This document shows positions 1 to 11,306 of a stretch of DNA of 64,000 bases, piece by piece (position 1 is the first letter of the stretch; the number at the start of each line of letters is the position of its first letter). The stretch covers positions 116,459,600 to 116,523,599 of the forward strand of contig OW121744.1 of NCBI GenBank assembly GCA_933228675.1, in the 5' to 3' direction. Made by a program: the position numbers and the translations under genes. Origin of the DNA: Stomorhina lunata (taxonomy: Eukaryota; Arthropoda; Insecta; Diptera; Rhiniidae). The notes beneath the pieces were generated by a model that was not told the origin of the DNA, did not search any database, and was given only the letters and a program-made list of their open reading frames with translations.

Positions 1-56
1 TAGTCTAATACTCTGTAAACAGTGGCTAGCTGAGTTATGAGATGAACCACTTTTTT

Positions 57-159
57 TGGAAAATATATTTTTTCAAGTGGGTCTGGTCGGGGATCGAACT
101 TGGGACCTCTCGTGTGCTAGGCAGATGACTAACCTGCTATACCACGATGGTTCACAAAC
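57..159 (-). mobile_element. tRNA-derived SINE-like element, copy 1
   Basis: Read on the minus strand this looks like the head of a tRNA-derived SINE. A near-perfect pol III A box (TGGTATAGCAGG, plus-strand 133-144) is followed by a B box (AGTTCGATCCC, 90-100). The region between them resembles an anticodon arm with loop CTAGCAC (AGC, alanine-like), but neither the anticodon stem nor the T stem pairs properly, so it is not a functional tRNA gene. A second diverged copy lies at 2728-2816, and the similarity runs past the tRNA part into a GAAAATATAT tail, which supports a retroposed family rather than a stray tRNA fragment. Boundaries are approximate; no target-site duplication was identified. 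Confidence 0.6.
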
Positions 160-448
160 AAACTGGGTTTAATTATACACAAATTTTCATAATTACTTAA
201 GATTTTTCAAAAAGTTAAATATTCTACCTTATCCCTAAAGTAGGCAACGTTTTCCCATGAAGGTTTTACAGCTTTTTGTATAGGTCAAATAAAAATGTGT
301 TACATAGAAATTTAATCTACATTTATATAAAGAAATCTTAGGCATTTTATTTTGTTAAATATTTACGAAACAAAATATTGCCTAATTTTAGGAGTCTTAC
401 AATTTATATTATGATAAATGCAATATAAGTTCTTTTTTGAAATATCTG
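160..448. other. AT-rich spacer, nothing recognised
   Basis: Unique-looking AT-rich sequence with stops in all frames. It contains one CCCTAAAGTAGGCAACG stretch at about 231-247 that weakly resembles the dispersed CTCCTAAAAGTAT motif seen further on. Confidence 0.5.
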
Positions 449-782
449 GGACCAAATTACCGCATTCGATATCGATCGAAAACTCTTAAACTGTGAAACA
501 AATAAACTTTAAAACAAATATTGTGAAGTATAATTTAGGGATCTTTAAAGTTACTTCGATACAAAAAGTTTATTAAAATTTGGTTCCATTTTGATTCGTT
601 TTTAAAAACATATAGATCAATTGAAACTGTTTTACTATTGTTCATCTTTTGGTAAATAACTTCAATAAAAATATAGTAAACTGTGCATCATTTAAATAAT
701 TTTGATTATCCTTAAAGTATGCTATACAAATATTTTGAAAATATCTAAGATTTCGATCGATATCGAAGCGGTAATTTGGTCC
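449..782. mobile_element. 334-bp MITE-like element with about 32-bp terminal inverted repeats
   Basis: The left end (449-480) starts GGACCAAATTACCGC and continues TTCGATATCGATCGAAA. The right end (751-782) is its inverted complement with one indel. There is no open frame inside, so this would be non-autonomous. Single ends of the same family occur at 37951-38026 (right-end type) and 39469-39545 (left-end type), showing it is a repeat family. No clear target-site duplication is visible, so the superfamily is unassigned. Confidence 0.7.
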
Positions 783-1899
783 GTGAAATAAAAGTCTAAT
801 ACTTTTTTGTGTTACTCAGACGTAAGTCTTTTTTACATTTAACTGATGTAGGATACTTTTGAGTTGAGCCTGACCGACAGACTTACTTAATGGATGAGCT
901 CATTTTTTCTTCTTTATAAATTTTAAAGCACTTCAACTTAAAGTTAATTTAAAACTCATACTTTCTACTTTAATAACAGCCAAGAAGTATGCAATGTATT
1001 TTTTCACAAGAATATTTAACTCCAGCTGTCTCAAACAGATGAGTGTGTGTATGAAATGAGTATGTGTGAGTGGTTTGCATTTTATTTATTCTACAATTGC
1101 ATACAATTTTTGTTCCTTTTCTAGTTTCGTAATTCATGCCTATCAGTTTTTTTTAGCTGTTTGGTTTTGTTGCTATAGTTTTTGCCATTATTGTTGCTAC
1201 TGTCATTTCAAGTATGTACTTGACTTGTTCTCACAGATACGCACAAGAGCAGCAAACAAACATGATTTTGTACACATTCCAGTACTCAAATGATTGACAT
1301 ACATCATATTTTTTTACTTATATACATGCGAGTAGTTAGTTTCAGCTTGACGTCGTAAGCAGGAAAGGCAAGTGGCAAGAGTTGCATATATTTAAGGATA
1401 TGGTAACAACAATTATAAGCAACTGGCGGATAAGGCGGAATTTAAAACGTAAAAAAACATAGAAATCATAAACTAAAATTTCACACTTTTAAACATATTC
1501 ACATATACACATATCCATGAATATCAAAACATTTTCACCTTTTGCATATTCTTGCTCATTATGTTTTTATTTTGTATATAGAATAGCATACTTTCAGGCT
1601 TGTTTTTATACATATACTAGGTACATATATATCTCAGTCTAAGTATCTGTAATTTAAAGGTGTCATTGGCATGATATGTATGCATTCGTTCGTTAACTCC
1701 AGTCATGCTGTGAACTATTTGCGACATTATGCGTTGCAACCATACAAAGTGTTTGTGTAAATACATACAAGTATTTTGAAGTGTTTTTGGATATACCTGC
1801 GAGTATAATGTACGTTACAATACTCGTGCTCTTCAAACATATTTTAACACTTTAGTCATATAATTTAAGCTGAAACTACAATAGAAATGCAAGGTAAGA
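783..1899. other. AT-rich spacer without recognisable gene
   Basis: No coding signal. The one open frame here (1066-1293, 75 codons) is rich in F, C, Y and S, as chance frames in T-rich DNA are, and has no family resemblance. Short GT-rich patches occur near 1040-1075. Confidence 0.5.
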
Positions 1900-1900
1900 A

Positions 1901-2404
1901 ACAGTGGGCTAACATGCTATAATATATTTGCTTTAATGGCGTAATTTGGGCAATTTTGCAAATATAATTATTAGATACTATTAATAACTTTAAGATAATA
2001 TCGACTGAGATAATTTGGGTATTTGAAATGAATCGAAATATGAAAAAGTTTCCAAACTCATGTTGCCTGCTTTTAGGAGTATCGAAATTGCTATTTCCTT
2101 TAAGTTTAAACTATTTTAATTTAAAAAACTCAATAACTTAAAATTGTGTAAGAAAAACTAGTCTTTAAAATAATAATAATATGCATGATACAATTAACTT
2201 TATTACTATAATCCTATAAAATTTTCCAAAAAAATATAAATGTCGAATATTTGTATAATTTAAAAGAAATTTATTTCTAAAACCCAAATAAAACTCCAAA
2301 ATTTTCTTAAAACTTTCTGAATCAACATAATTTTTCAATTGAGCCCTATTTTTCAATGTCAAATAAAACTTTTTTCAATTAGTTTCATCTTCATCCCACT
2401 GTGC
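1901..2404. mobile_element. Possible element bounded by short CAGTGGG-type inverted repeats
   Basis: ACAGTGGG at 1901-1908 is matched by inverted CCCACTGT at 2396-2403. The short repeat resembles the end of the clearer 121-bp MITE at 54730-54850 (GCACAGTGGGG). With only 8 matching bases and no duplication of the target site, this could be chance. Confidence 0.25.
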
Positions 2405-3795
2405 ATTATAAAACACCGGAAATGTATAGTCGTGAAACTGAAATAATGTAAATGTTTAATCTACGAAAACATTAAAGTCTAATAGGCGTTTTGCTTTAAA
2501 GATAAAGCGCTATTTAGGGCTTAACATAGATTTTGAATTAAAGCATAATTTTAGGCGGATCTTAAATTTGTGGACTAAGGCAAAACTAATGTCATCAAAA
2601 ATATTCTAAAGAAATGATGTCGTGAATCAAGTTTGAAATGTCAATCTAAATGATAGTCCGTCAATCAATTTAAAACTTATGAATAAAGTGCAGACAAAGA
2701 ATGGTGTAGTATACTTTTAGGAGATAGAAGAAAATATATATTTGCCAGGGATCGAACTTGGGTCCTCTGATATGCTAGGCAGATGAATAACCTTCTGTAT
2801 CACGGCTGTTCACAAATGATAGTCTAACTGATTTTGAAAATTTTGTTTCCAAAGTATCAGGGAATTATATGGCATACTTTTAGGAGCTACCAGAAAATGT
2901 TTATTCTTATGAATAATTTTAGAAGCTACCAGAAACTGTTTATTGCTATGAAATTCTATATAAAAGTTAAATTTAGTTTAAAATTTTCGTTATTAATGAT
3001 ATATTTTTGAATTTAATTCTCTTCAGTTGCAAATTTCTACAAAAATAAACTATTTACAATTTATTCTGTAAAACCTCCTAAAAATATACTATAATACATT
3101 TTTTACAAATTTTTTTTTTAATGCCATTTGACTGTGAAAATGTGATCCTAGACTCGACTTTGGTCATTCTATTGTAATTTAAAAGACTTTACTACGTTGC
3201 CTACTTTTAGGAGGTACCAGAATCATTTATTTATTTATCATTTATTCAAATACAGTTATTTTTCTTATACCTTAAATGCTAAAGCAAACTATTAATTTAA
3301 CTTTAAACTTTTCAACGGAACAATTTCTCAAATATACTTTAAACTCCCAAAATTATGCAATAGAATTTTCATGAAAAAAATTGTTATTGATATCATTTTA
3401 TTGGCATTTATTCTACCACTGGTGGCAATCGGTTCGGATATAAAATAATAAAATATCGTATGAACCTTTTTTGTATACTTTTAAGAGTTTCTAGATAATT
3501 TTAATTAATTTCCCTTATTAACATAGCAGTAGCCTTTTTTTTGTAAAAAAAAATAACTTCAAAAAATTAATCTCTTACATAGATATATTTGAAAATAAAA
3601 ACCTTAATAAAACTGTAAGATTTGTTTTGAAGCTCCTAAAAGTGTTCTCTACAATTGTCTATGTAATCTAATTAGTTTCAAATCGAATGAATGTTTTATA
3701 TAGAATGTGATTTGGCAAACAAGACTCGAATAGTTTTAATAAATCAACTAACCCACGAATACGTTTTTATTAAAACAGAAGCATACTTTAGGGCT
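2065..3795. repeat. Dispersed CTCCTAAAAGTAT(G/A)CTATA motif copies
   Basis: Variants of TATACTTTTAGGAG or its complement occur at about 2065-2084, 2706-2723, 2871-2890, 3074-3093, 3198-3218, 3472-3490, 3631-3651 and 3781-3795, on both strands. A short tandem duplication (TTTTAGGAGCTACCAGAAA, then TTTTAGAAGCTACCAGAAA) lies at 2878-2935. Similar copies occur at 36427, 37951 and 43074. The motif also occurs inside the ends of the 449-782 MITE family, so these are probably eroded fragments of related elements. Confidence 0.45.
2728..2816 (-). mobile_element. tRNA-derived SINE-like element, copy 2
   Basis: This is a diverged copy of the element at 57-159 in the same orientation. The B box (AGTTCGATCCC on the minus strand, plus 2748-2758) is intact. 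The A box (plus 2791-2802) has decayed at its third base. The GAAAATATAT tail and the GTTCACAAA start are shared with copy 1. Confidence 0.55.
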
Positions 3796-3983
3796 GACTT
3801 TTAAATCAAGGCATATCTAAAGGCTAAGTTTAATATAGCTTAAAATTATAAACCCTTAAATAATAAATTTCTTTTTAATTTATATACATAATTATTCCAT
3901 TTAACTGCAATTTAAAGCATTTATTAATACCTTCATTCATTAAATAACAGATTTTCAAAGCAATCATTAAACATCTTCAATAA
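2817..3983. other. AT-rich spacer carrying only motif fragments
   Basis: Apart from the dispersed CTCCTAAAAGTAT-type motifs listed separately, I see no gene, RNA or intact element. No open frame above 60 codons is credible. Confidence 0.5.
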
Positions 3984-5653
3984 CACTGCACAACAGCGAA
4001 AAAAGTGCAAGGTCGTGACTATATAGGTCCGATTCTACTATCAAAATGTAGTAAAACCCTATACTCAGTTTGGCCAAGTTAGTGACCGTTTTATTTTTAT
4101 GGGCCTCCAAAGTTTCCCAATATTATGATGATGCCTAAAAAAGGTGTCATCAGTTTTTACCAAATAGCTAATCAACACTTAAAAATATCGCTTAGCTATA
4201 TTTGACAAAAATGTAGCGAAGAGTATGGCGAATATTTTTTGCTAAAATTTTAATATAAAAATGTATTTTATTGCAGACATTTTTTAAAAAAGTTAAAGAA
4301 AAATTTTTTTGTTTTTAATTTTTTGATCATAACTTTTTGGAAATCCTGATTTTTCCTACACTATATTTGGGAAAATTGTAGCCACAGCAAGGCTAAATAA
4401 CTTTTGTGAACACACCATTATAATCTGAACGTGTCTAGATACCAAAAATAGGTAATATAGACTCCCTTGTGAAAACAAAATTAAATTTTTTACTCAAATT
4501 TAAGCACATAAAAAATGTTGAAAATTGCTTTTTGATAGAATCGTTTGACGGTTAAAATGTTCCAAGTGGTACAAGAGATGATTTTTTTAATCACATGTTA
4601 ACTCCAGTTGCTTTAAATGAAATTAGTATATTGAAATTTAAATGAAATCCTATAAAAAAAAGTGTCAGATTCGGTGTACTATTGACTACTTTTGCCTCTA
4701 GATTCCTTATTTTTTGTCGAAATTTCATCACAGACATCTCTTTTGAAACTTTTTGACAGTATCTATTATTGCGTTTCTAAAAATGTTGCAACAAATTGCC
4801 GCAAGGTGGTGGTATTGCCATGTTTCTTACAATTGTATCAAATACATTTTATTTGGATGTTTTTCGATGTTGGTACATTCAGAAAAAAACTAGACCAAAT
4901 ACTCCTGAACAAAGTTGCGGAACATAGTTAAACCATATTTTTTAGTTTTTGTTATTAAAAATACGATTTCAGTATGTAACCTCAAAATAGCGCCATCTTT
5001 TTACAGAAATCAGAAACAAAAAAGTCGTAGAACAAAAATTGTTTTTATAACCTCAGAGATTTATTTTCCACAACAAAAAAGTTCTTTTTCGCAAAAATAC
5101 GTTTTTGAGATATTGCTAATAATAAAATTTTAGTTAAAAATATAATTTTTTTGGCACAAGGAAGTCTTTATGACCTATTTTTGGTATCCAAATACGTTCA
5201 AATTATATTGGTGTGTTCACAAAAGTTGTTAAGCTTTACTGTGGCTACAATTTTCCCAAATATAGTGTAGGAATAATCTGGATTTTAAAGAAGTTATGAT
5301 AAAAAAATCAAGAAAAAACAAATTTTTCTTTAACTGTTTTAAAAAAAACTTTAAGATAAAATACATTTTTATTATAAAATTTTAGCAAGAAATATTTGTC
5401 ATACTCTTGGCTACATTTTTGCCGAACATAGTTAAGCGATATTTTTAAGAGATTATTGGCTATTTGGTAAAAACTGATGACACCTTTTTTAGGCATCATG
5501 CTAATATTGGGAAATTTTGGAGGCCCATAAAAATAAAACGGTCACTAACTTTTACAAACTGAGTATAGGGTTTTACTACATTTTGATCGTAGAATAGGAC
5601 CCATATAGTCACGACCTTGCACTTTTCAAAAGATGTTCATTTGTTGTGTAGTG
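3984..5653. mobile_element. 1.67-kb DNA element with very long (about 490 bp) terminal inverted repeats
   Basis: The two ends are long, imperfect inverted copies: about 3984-4495 and 5140-5653. Recognisable paired blocks include AAGTGCAAGGTCGTGACT (from 4003) with its complement ending at 5624, the CCTATACTCAGTTTG block, and GATGCCTAAAAAAGGTGTCA (4133-4152) with its complement near 5480. The outermost paired bases read CACT(G/A)CACAACA. The middle (about 4500-5140) is not inverted and holds only short open frames (4692-4931, 4915-5133) that I cannot assign to a transposase. It looks like a foldback-type or large MITE-type non-autonomous transposon. No target-site duplication was found. Confidence 0.75.
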
Positions 5654-6600
5654 TAATTCATAATATTTGTTTAATAACATAATTTTTAATTATTAAATAA
5701 TTATAAATAACGAAAAGATTTAATTGAATATTATTTATTTGAAAATTTCATTCTTTCATTCAACCGTAATAATTGTTATTCTAATGTAATTAAGGAAAGT
5801 CCAAAAAAAAACAGTAACTTAAAACTTTTAATATACAAATTTAAGGCAAATTCCAAGAATTTTGAATCAAAATTACAAATTAATAAAGGTTAGATAATCT
5901 TTAAATTCTATAACAAATATACAAATAACAAGACAAACAAATATTTGTACAAATGCCTCAAAGTATGCAATACAAAATACAATAATATTAAGAGAATATG
6001 AGCATGAATATAATTATGTTATATCTGATAACTGATGTAAAGAGAAGGGAGTGGTATGAGTGTATTTTAACATGAGAATGTATTAAAGTGTGAAATCAAA
6101 TTTTGTTTGGCAAAATTTCTATTCAAATTTGAAAATGATGTTATACGAGTAGTACTATCTAACATTTAGTATAATTTCATTTAAATATGAGTAGGTATTT
6201 CGCATTTAGTCTGTTTGCTTTTAACAACAATAATAATAATAATAATAAAGCTGCTTATAAATGTTTGCTAATTGGTTTGAATTTTAGTTTAAAAGATATC
6301 TAAACTATTGTTTATATTTACTAATATTATGTGTGTGTATTTGTGTATAGAATACAAACACTCTCTCATATCTATTTGTCTGATTTTGTTTGTATTTGAC
6401 CAAGTGTATCTAAGTATTGATAATGATACTGGGATATAAAATTGCATTTGTATTAATTTTAGTGTGTATTTGTGTATGTGTGCAAGCATTGGCTTTGTGT
6501 TTGTATTTATGGTTATTAGTATAAGTAGCAAATCTGTTATGATTTATAGGCAATTGCTAACAAATATTTGTCTTTGTAGGTATCTTAGTTTGGTCTTTTT
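5654..6600. other. AT-rich spacer with an AAT microsatellite
   Basis: Contains a short (AAT)n run at about 6227-6248 and TGTGTATTTGTGTAT-type patches near 6330-6480. Open frames at 6289-6531 and 6464-6700 overlap each other on opposite strands and show no protein-like composition. Confidence 0.5.
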
Positions 6601-6718
6601 AGTATACCCTACATCGGGGCCATATGCTTCACTGGGAGTCAAGGATAACAGAAGTACACCCTACATTGAGGCCCTATGCTCCTCTGGGAGCCAAGGATAA
6701 CAGAAGTATACCCTACAT
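6601..6718. repeat. 52-bp tandem duplication, 2.3 copies
   Basis: Units 6601-6652 and 6653-6704 are about 85-90% identical; each begins AGTA(T/C)ACCCTACAT and ends AAGGATAACAGA. A partial third copy covers 6705-6718. The unit is clearly richer in G+C than its surroundings and is unrelated to the big arrays. Confidence 0.8.
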
Positions 6719-6755
6719 GATCATACTCGTACTTTGTTTTGTATTTTGTTCATGT

Positions 6756-6830
6756 ATTTGTCTTTGGCTTAAATATTTGTGTTTGGCTTAAATATTTTTC
6801 TTTGGCTTAAATATTTGTCTTTGTCTAAAT
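6756..6830. repeat. 19-bp minisatellite, 4 copies
   Basis: Four units of ATTTGTCTTTGGCTTAAAT start at 6756, 6775, 6794 and 6813 (the last is 18 bp). They differ by one to three substitutions. Confidence 0.85.
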
Positions 6831-6861
6831 TTTGTTCTGTATTTTTGTTATGTTTTAGTCT

Positions 6862-7083
6862 TAACAAGTAACAGGTTATATTCGGCTTTGCTGAATCTTT
6901 AATATCCACGATTAACTTTTGTTAAATTTATGAATATTTCTACAATAAGAAAATTCATTGCTATATATTTCAATGATCATATATGAACCAATTTCATCCA
7001 GTTTCAATACATATAATATTCTTGAAATTTGGACTATTTATGCAAAATTGTATATTCTAGCTTTTTTCGTTAAAACGCTTTCA
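6862..7083 (+). mobile_element. Fragment of a mini-me/DINE-1-like dipteran repeat
   Basis: It begins AACAAGTAACAGGTTATATT, then has a small stem (TTCGGC TTT GCTGAA). This matches in layout the minus-strand start of the element at 54906-55705 (AACAAGTAAGAAAG, then TCGGTCAAGCCCGA). As in that element, a GACA-type microsatellite follows downstream, here hugely expanded. Only the head of the element is recognisable, and the class call rests on architecture rather than alignment. Confidence 0.45.
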
Positions 7084-7671
<588 letters not shown>

Positions 7672-9967
7672 TAAATATATAAATTTTAAAAAAACCGTTA
7701 CCTTAAAAAACTTCAATAAATTATCCTCCCTGTAGAAATGGTTATTTTCGTTTTTTTTCCTCCTCCACAAAAAAAGACTTTTTTTAATTCAACTGCTAGA
7801 AAAGTCATTGTTTTGAAGAGCTGCTGCAACTGTCGCTGTTTTGTTTAACCATTTTTAACCACTGACCAATCGTTAGCCACTTAGCTGCCCCAGAGATTAT
7901 AAATGGCCATGGTATGGCAAAACAACAAAAAAAAAACTAAACCACAAAAAAACTAACCTCAAACAAAAAAAATCCAAAAAGAAAAAATTAAAACCAGAAC
8001 ACGGTTACACATTTCCAATTGCCGGCAGCTTCACTTTACTTCCATGGACCTGCATAAAAGTTTTTCAATTTATCCCCAAAACAAAGGAAAACCAAGTCAC
8101 ATTTCACAACAACAGATCGCTCATACGAACAACAACAAAAAAAAACAGAAGGAAAGTGGTAAATGACTAGTGAGAAGAAGTAGCAAAAAACCAGCAGCAA
8201 AACAAAAATATGGAAAAATGAAAATGTCATTGGCGACCACTTGACGCCATTCATACGTTTCCTATTTTCACAAACACATACAAATTTTTAGAGATACTCA
8301 GAAACACTTAAGAGTGACTCACTTACACCCAAAACTCTTTTGGGTATTTTCACGATTTATTAGATTTTGTTTTGTCTGTGCATTGCCCCGTGCATTTTCT
8401 TCTCTTATATGTGAAAATTCTTTTTTTTAATGAAATCTCTTTTTTATTTAGGTTGACCATATTTTTTGTGCATTTCACAAAACCATTAAAAACAAGTAGA
8501 AAGAGTTATGAATGTTGTGCATAAAAATAGGGGAAAAAACTAAACTGTGGCATTGTCAGTTTTTTAATTTTCCAAGAAGTTTTTTCTAGTAATAAATAAC
8601 AGATTTTAAATAATCAAACAAATTTTTTATTAAATAACAAATAAATTTTAAATTAAATTTGTACACTTGAGTGGTCATTAGACGTTTGTATAGTTTAGAG
8701 ATCAACGCTTAAAACATCGAAAAGTTGATGATGGAATTACTCTAAACTCTTAACTTCACTGCAAAGTGTTGAGGTAATATTAAAAGTAACACGAAGATAC
8801 AACCTGCTTAATCCTAAGCGAGTCTAACTTCAATGCCATTTTCAATATCAAACATTGATTTGTTTTCTCTATTATTTGAAACGTTAAAGTCAATTTCAAT
8901 TTCTTTCAATGTTGTTTTCAAAATAATTTCTCTTCTGTTACTTTTTATATGGCATTCATGTAAAATTACTACCAAATGTTTTCCATGCAAAAGTTTTTCT
9001 TTATTAATTAGTACCATTTTCAGCACTCTACTGTTTTTATCTGCATTTAATATACTTATCTCATGCTCATTGTCTGCTTTTGTTTATAACATAATTAATT
9101 TTTTTTCCTTGTTTTATGAAAAACAGAAACTTAAACTTTTGTCCTAAGTATTTTCATATATTAAAACTGACAACTGCCACTTGTTTTATAAAATGAGTGA
9201 TATCACAATTTCCGCATAAAAACTTCTCGTATTTAAAATCATTTAACAGCAGAAGCAGCAGCAACAGAATCAGCTACAAGGGCAAATTCAAAAGCATTAG
9301 TAGCAAAAAAAAAGAAAAGTTTCATATCATTAACACATTCTATTTATACAATATATATTTTTTTCATTCCATAAAAAGTAAATGCAGGTGTATTCTCTAT
9401 GAAAAGATGAGTCTTTTTTTCTATTTTTGGATGGGAGTTTATATATATATTTTTAACTTTATGTTATTAAAAAAAAAATTATTAATATTTATGAGCTGTT
9501 TTTAATTAAGCTAATGTGTGTTGAATACAAACAAAAAATAAAAAAAAGGTTTTAAAAAAATCTCTATTATAATGAACGTAATTAAAAAGTTTTAGTGAGC
9601 AGGTAATTTTAATAGTTTAAGTAATAAAAGCTACTATAAATAATATAATACTAACGAATAATGCGGCGAATTAAGAACAATGGCGACGTAATTACAAGGC
9701 GTATGTGGTATATTTTTTTCTTTGAATTTTAATTAAATAATATTCATCATACGCAGTGGAAGTTAGGCAACTGCAAGTGTGGAGAAATATTTGAATAAAT
9801 AAAAAATTGTATTAAAATATTAAAAGTTTTAAATTTAATTGAAAAAACGAGATTTACCTAAATTTAAACTATATCATATTTTGTTCTGAATTTGTATAGT
9901 TTTTGTGCTCTGTTGCCTGATTTAACTTCAAATGTGCATATGTATTTACAACAAGCGACAATATATA
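7672..9967. other. AT-rich spacer without recognisable gene
   Basis: Includes a slightly less AT-rich stretch at about 7810-7920 and several A-rich patches at 7920-8000. Open frames at 8036-8254, 8814-9026, 8833-9147 and 9197-9505 have no recognisable domain, and 8814-9026 and 8833-9147 overlap on opposite strands. I see no exon, RNA gene or intact element. Confidence 0.5.
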
Positions 9968-11306
9968 CTAAGACATTGGTTACAATATAGACTAAGAGCT
10001 AAACTATGAGATCGATTGAGGAATAGACATAGGCTAAGACTTAGACCAAGGCATAGACTAATATATAGACTTAGATATAGACTAAGATATATACTAAGAC
10101 ATAGACTAAGATATAGACTAGGACATAGACTAAGACATAGACTAAGACATAGCCTAAGACATAGACTAAGACATAGACTAAGACATAGACTAAGACATAG
10201 ACTAAGACATAGACTAAGACATAGACTAAGACATAGACTAAGACATAGACTAAGACATAGACTAAGACATAGACTAAGACATAGACTAAGACATAGACTA
10301 AGACATAGACTAAGACATAGACTAAGACATAGACTAAGACATAGACTAAGACATAGACTAAGACATAGACTAAGACATAGACTAAGACATAGACTAAGAC
10401 ATAGACTAAGACATAGACTAAGACATAGACTAAGACATAGACTAAGACATAGACTAAGACATAGACTAAGACATAGACTAAGACATAGACTAAGACATAG
10501 ACTAAGACATAGACTAAGACATAGACTAAGACATAGACTAAGACATAGACTAAGACATAGACTAAGACATAGACTAAGACATAGACTAAGACATAGACTA
10601 AGACATAGACTAAGACATAGACTAAGACATAGACTAAGACATAGACTAAGACATAGACTAAGACATAGACTAAGACATAGACTAAGACATAGACTAAGAC
10701 ATAGACTAAGACATAGACTAAGACATAGACTAAGACATAGACTAAGACATAGACTAAGACATAGACTAAGACATAGACTAAGACATAGACTAAGACATAG
10801 ACTAAGACATAGACTAAGACATAGACTAAGACATAGACTAAGACATAGACAAAGACATAGACTAAGACATAGACTAAGACATAGACTAAGACATAGACTA
10901 AGACATAGACTAAGACATAGACTAAGACATAGACTAAGACATAGACTAAGACATAGACTAAGACATAAGCTAAGACATAAGCTAAGACAAAGACTAAGAC
11001 GTAGGCTAAGACATAGACTAAGACATAGACTAAGACATAGACTAAGACATAGACAAAGACATAGACTAAGACATAGACTAAGACATAGACTAAGAAACAG
11101 ACTAAGACATAGACTAAGACATAAGCTAAGACATAAGCTAAGACATAAGCTAAGACATAAGCTAAGACATAAGCTAAGACAAAGACTAAGACGTAGACTA
11201 AGACATAGACTAAGACATAGACTAAGACATAGACTAAGACAAAGACTAAGACATAGACTAAGACATAGATTAAAACATAGATTTATACATAGGCTAAGAC
11301 TAAGCC
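9968..11306 (+). repeat. 12-mer satellite array A (GACATAGACTAA)
   Basis: Roughly 110 head-to-tail copies of the 12-mer, degenerate at both edges and almost perfect between about 10125 and 10960. Variants cluster at the right end: ATAAGCTAAG and ACAAAGACTAAGACGTAG occur at about 10964-11003 and again 192 bp (16 units) later. The 444-codon open frame at 10016-11350 is simply one of the frames kept open by a period divisible by 3 and encodes LRHR repeats. Confidence 0.97.

Noticed and set aside
71..159. Functional tRNA-Ala (AGC) gene on the minus strand
   Set aside because: The anticodon and T stems do not pair, and a diverged relative with the same tail exists at 2728, which fits a SINE better.
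2878..2935. Tandem duplication as the start of a larger array
   Set aside because: Only two diverged copies; treated as part of the dispersed motif family.
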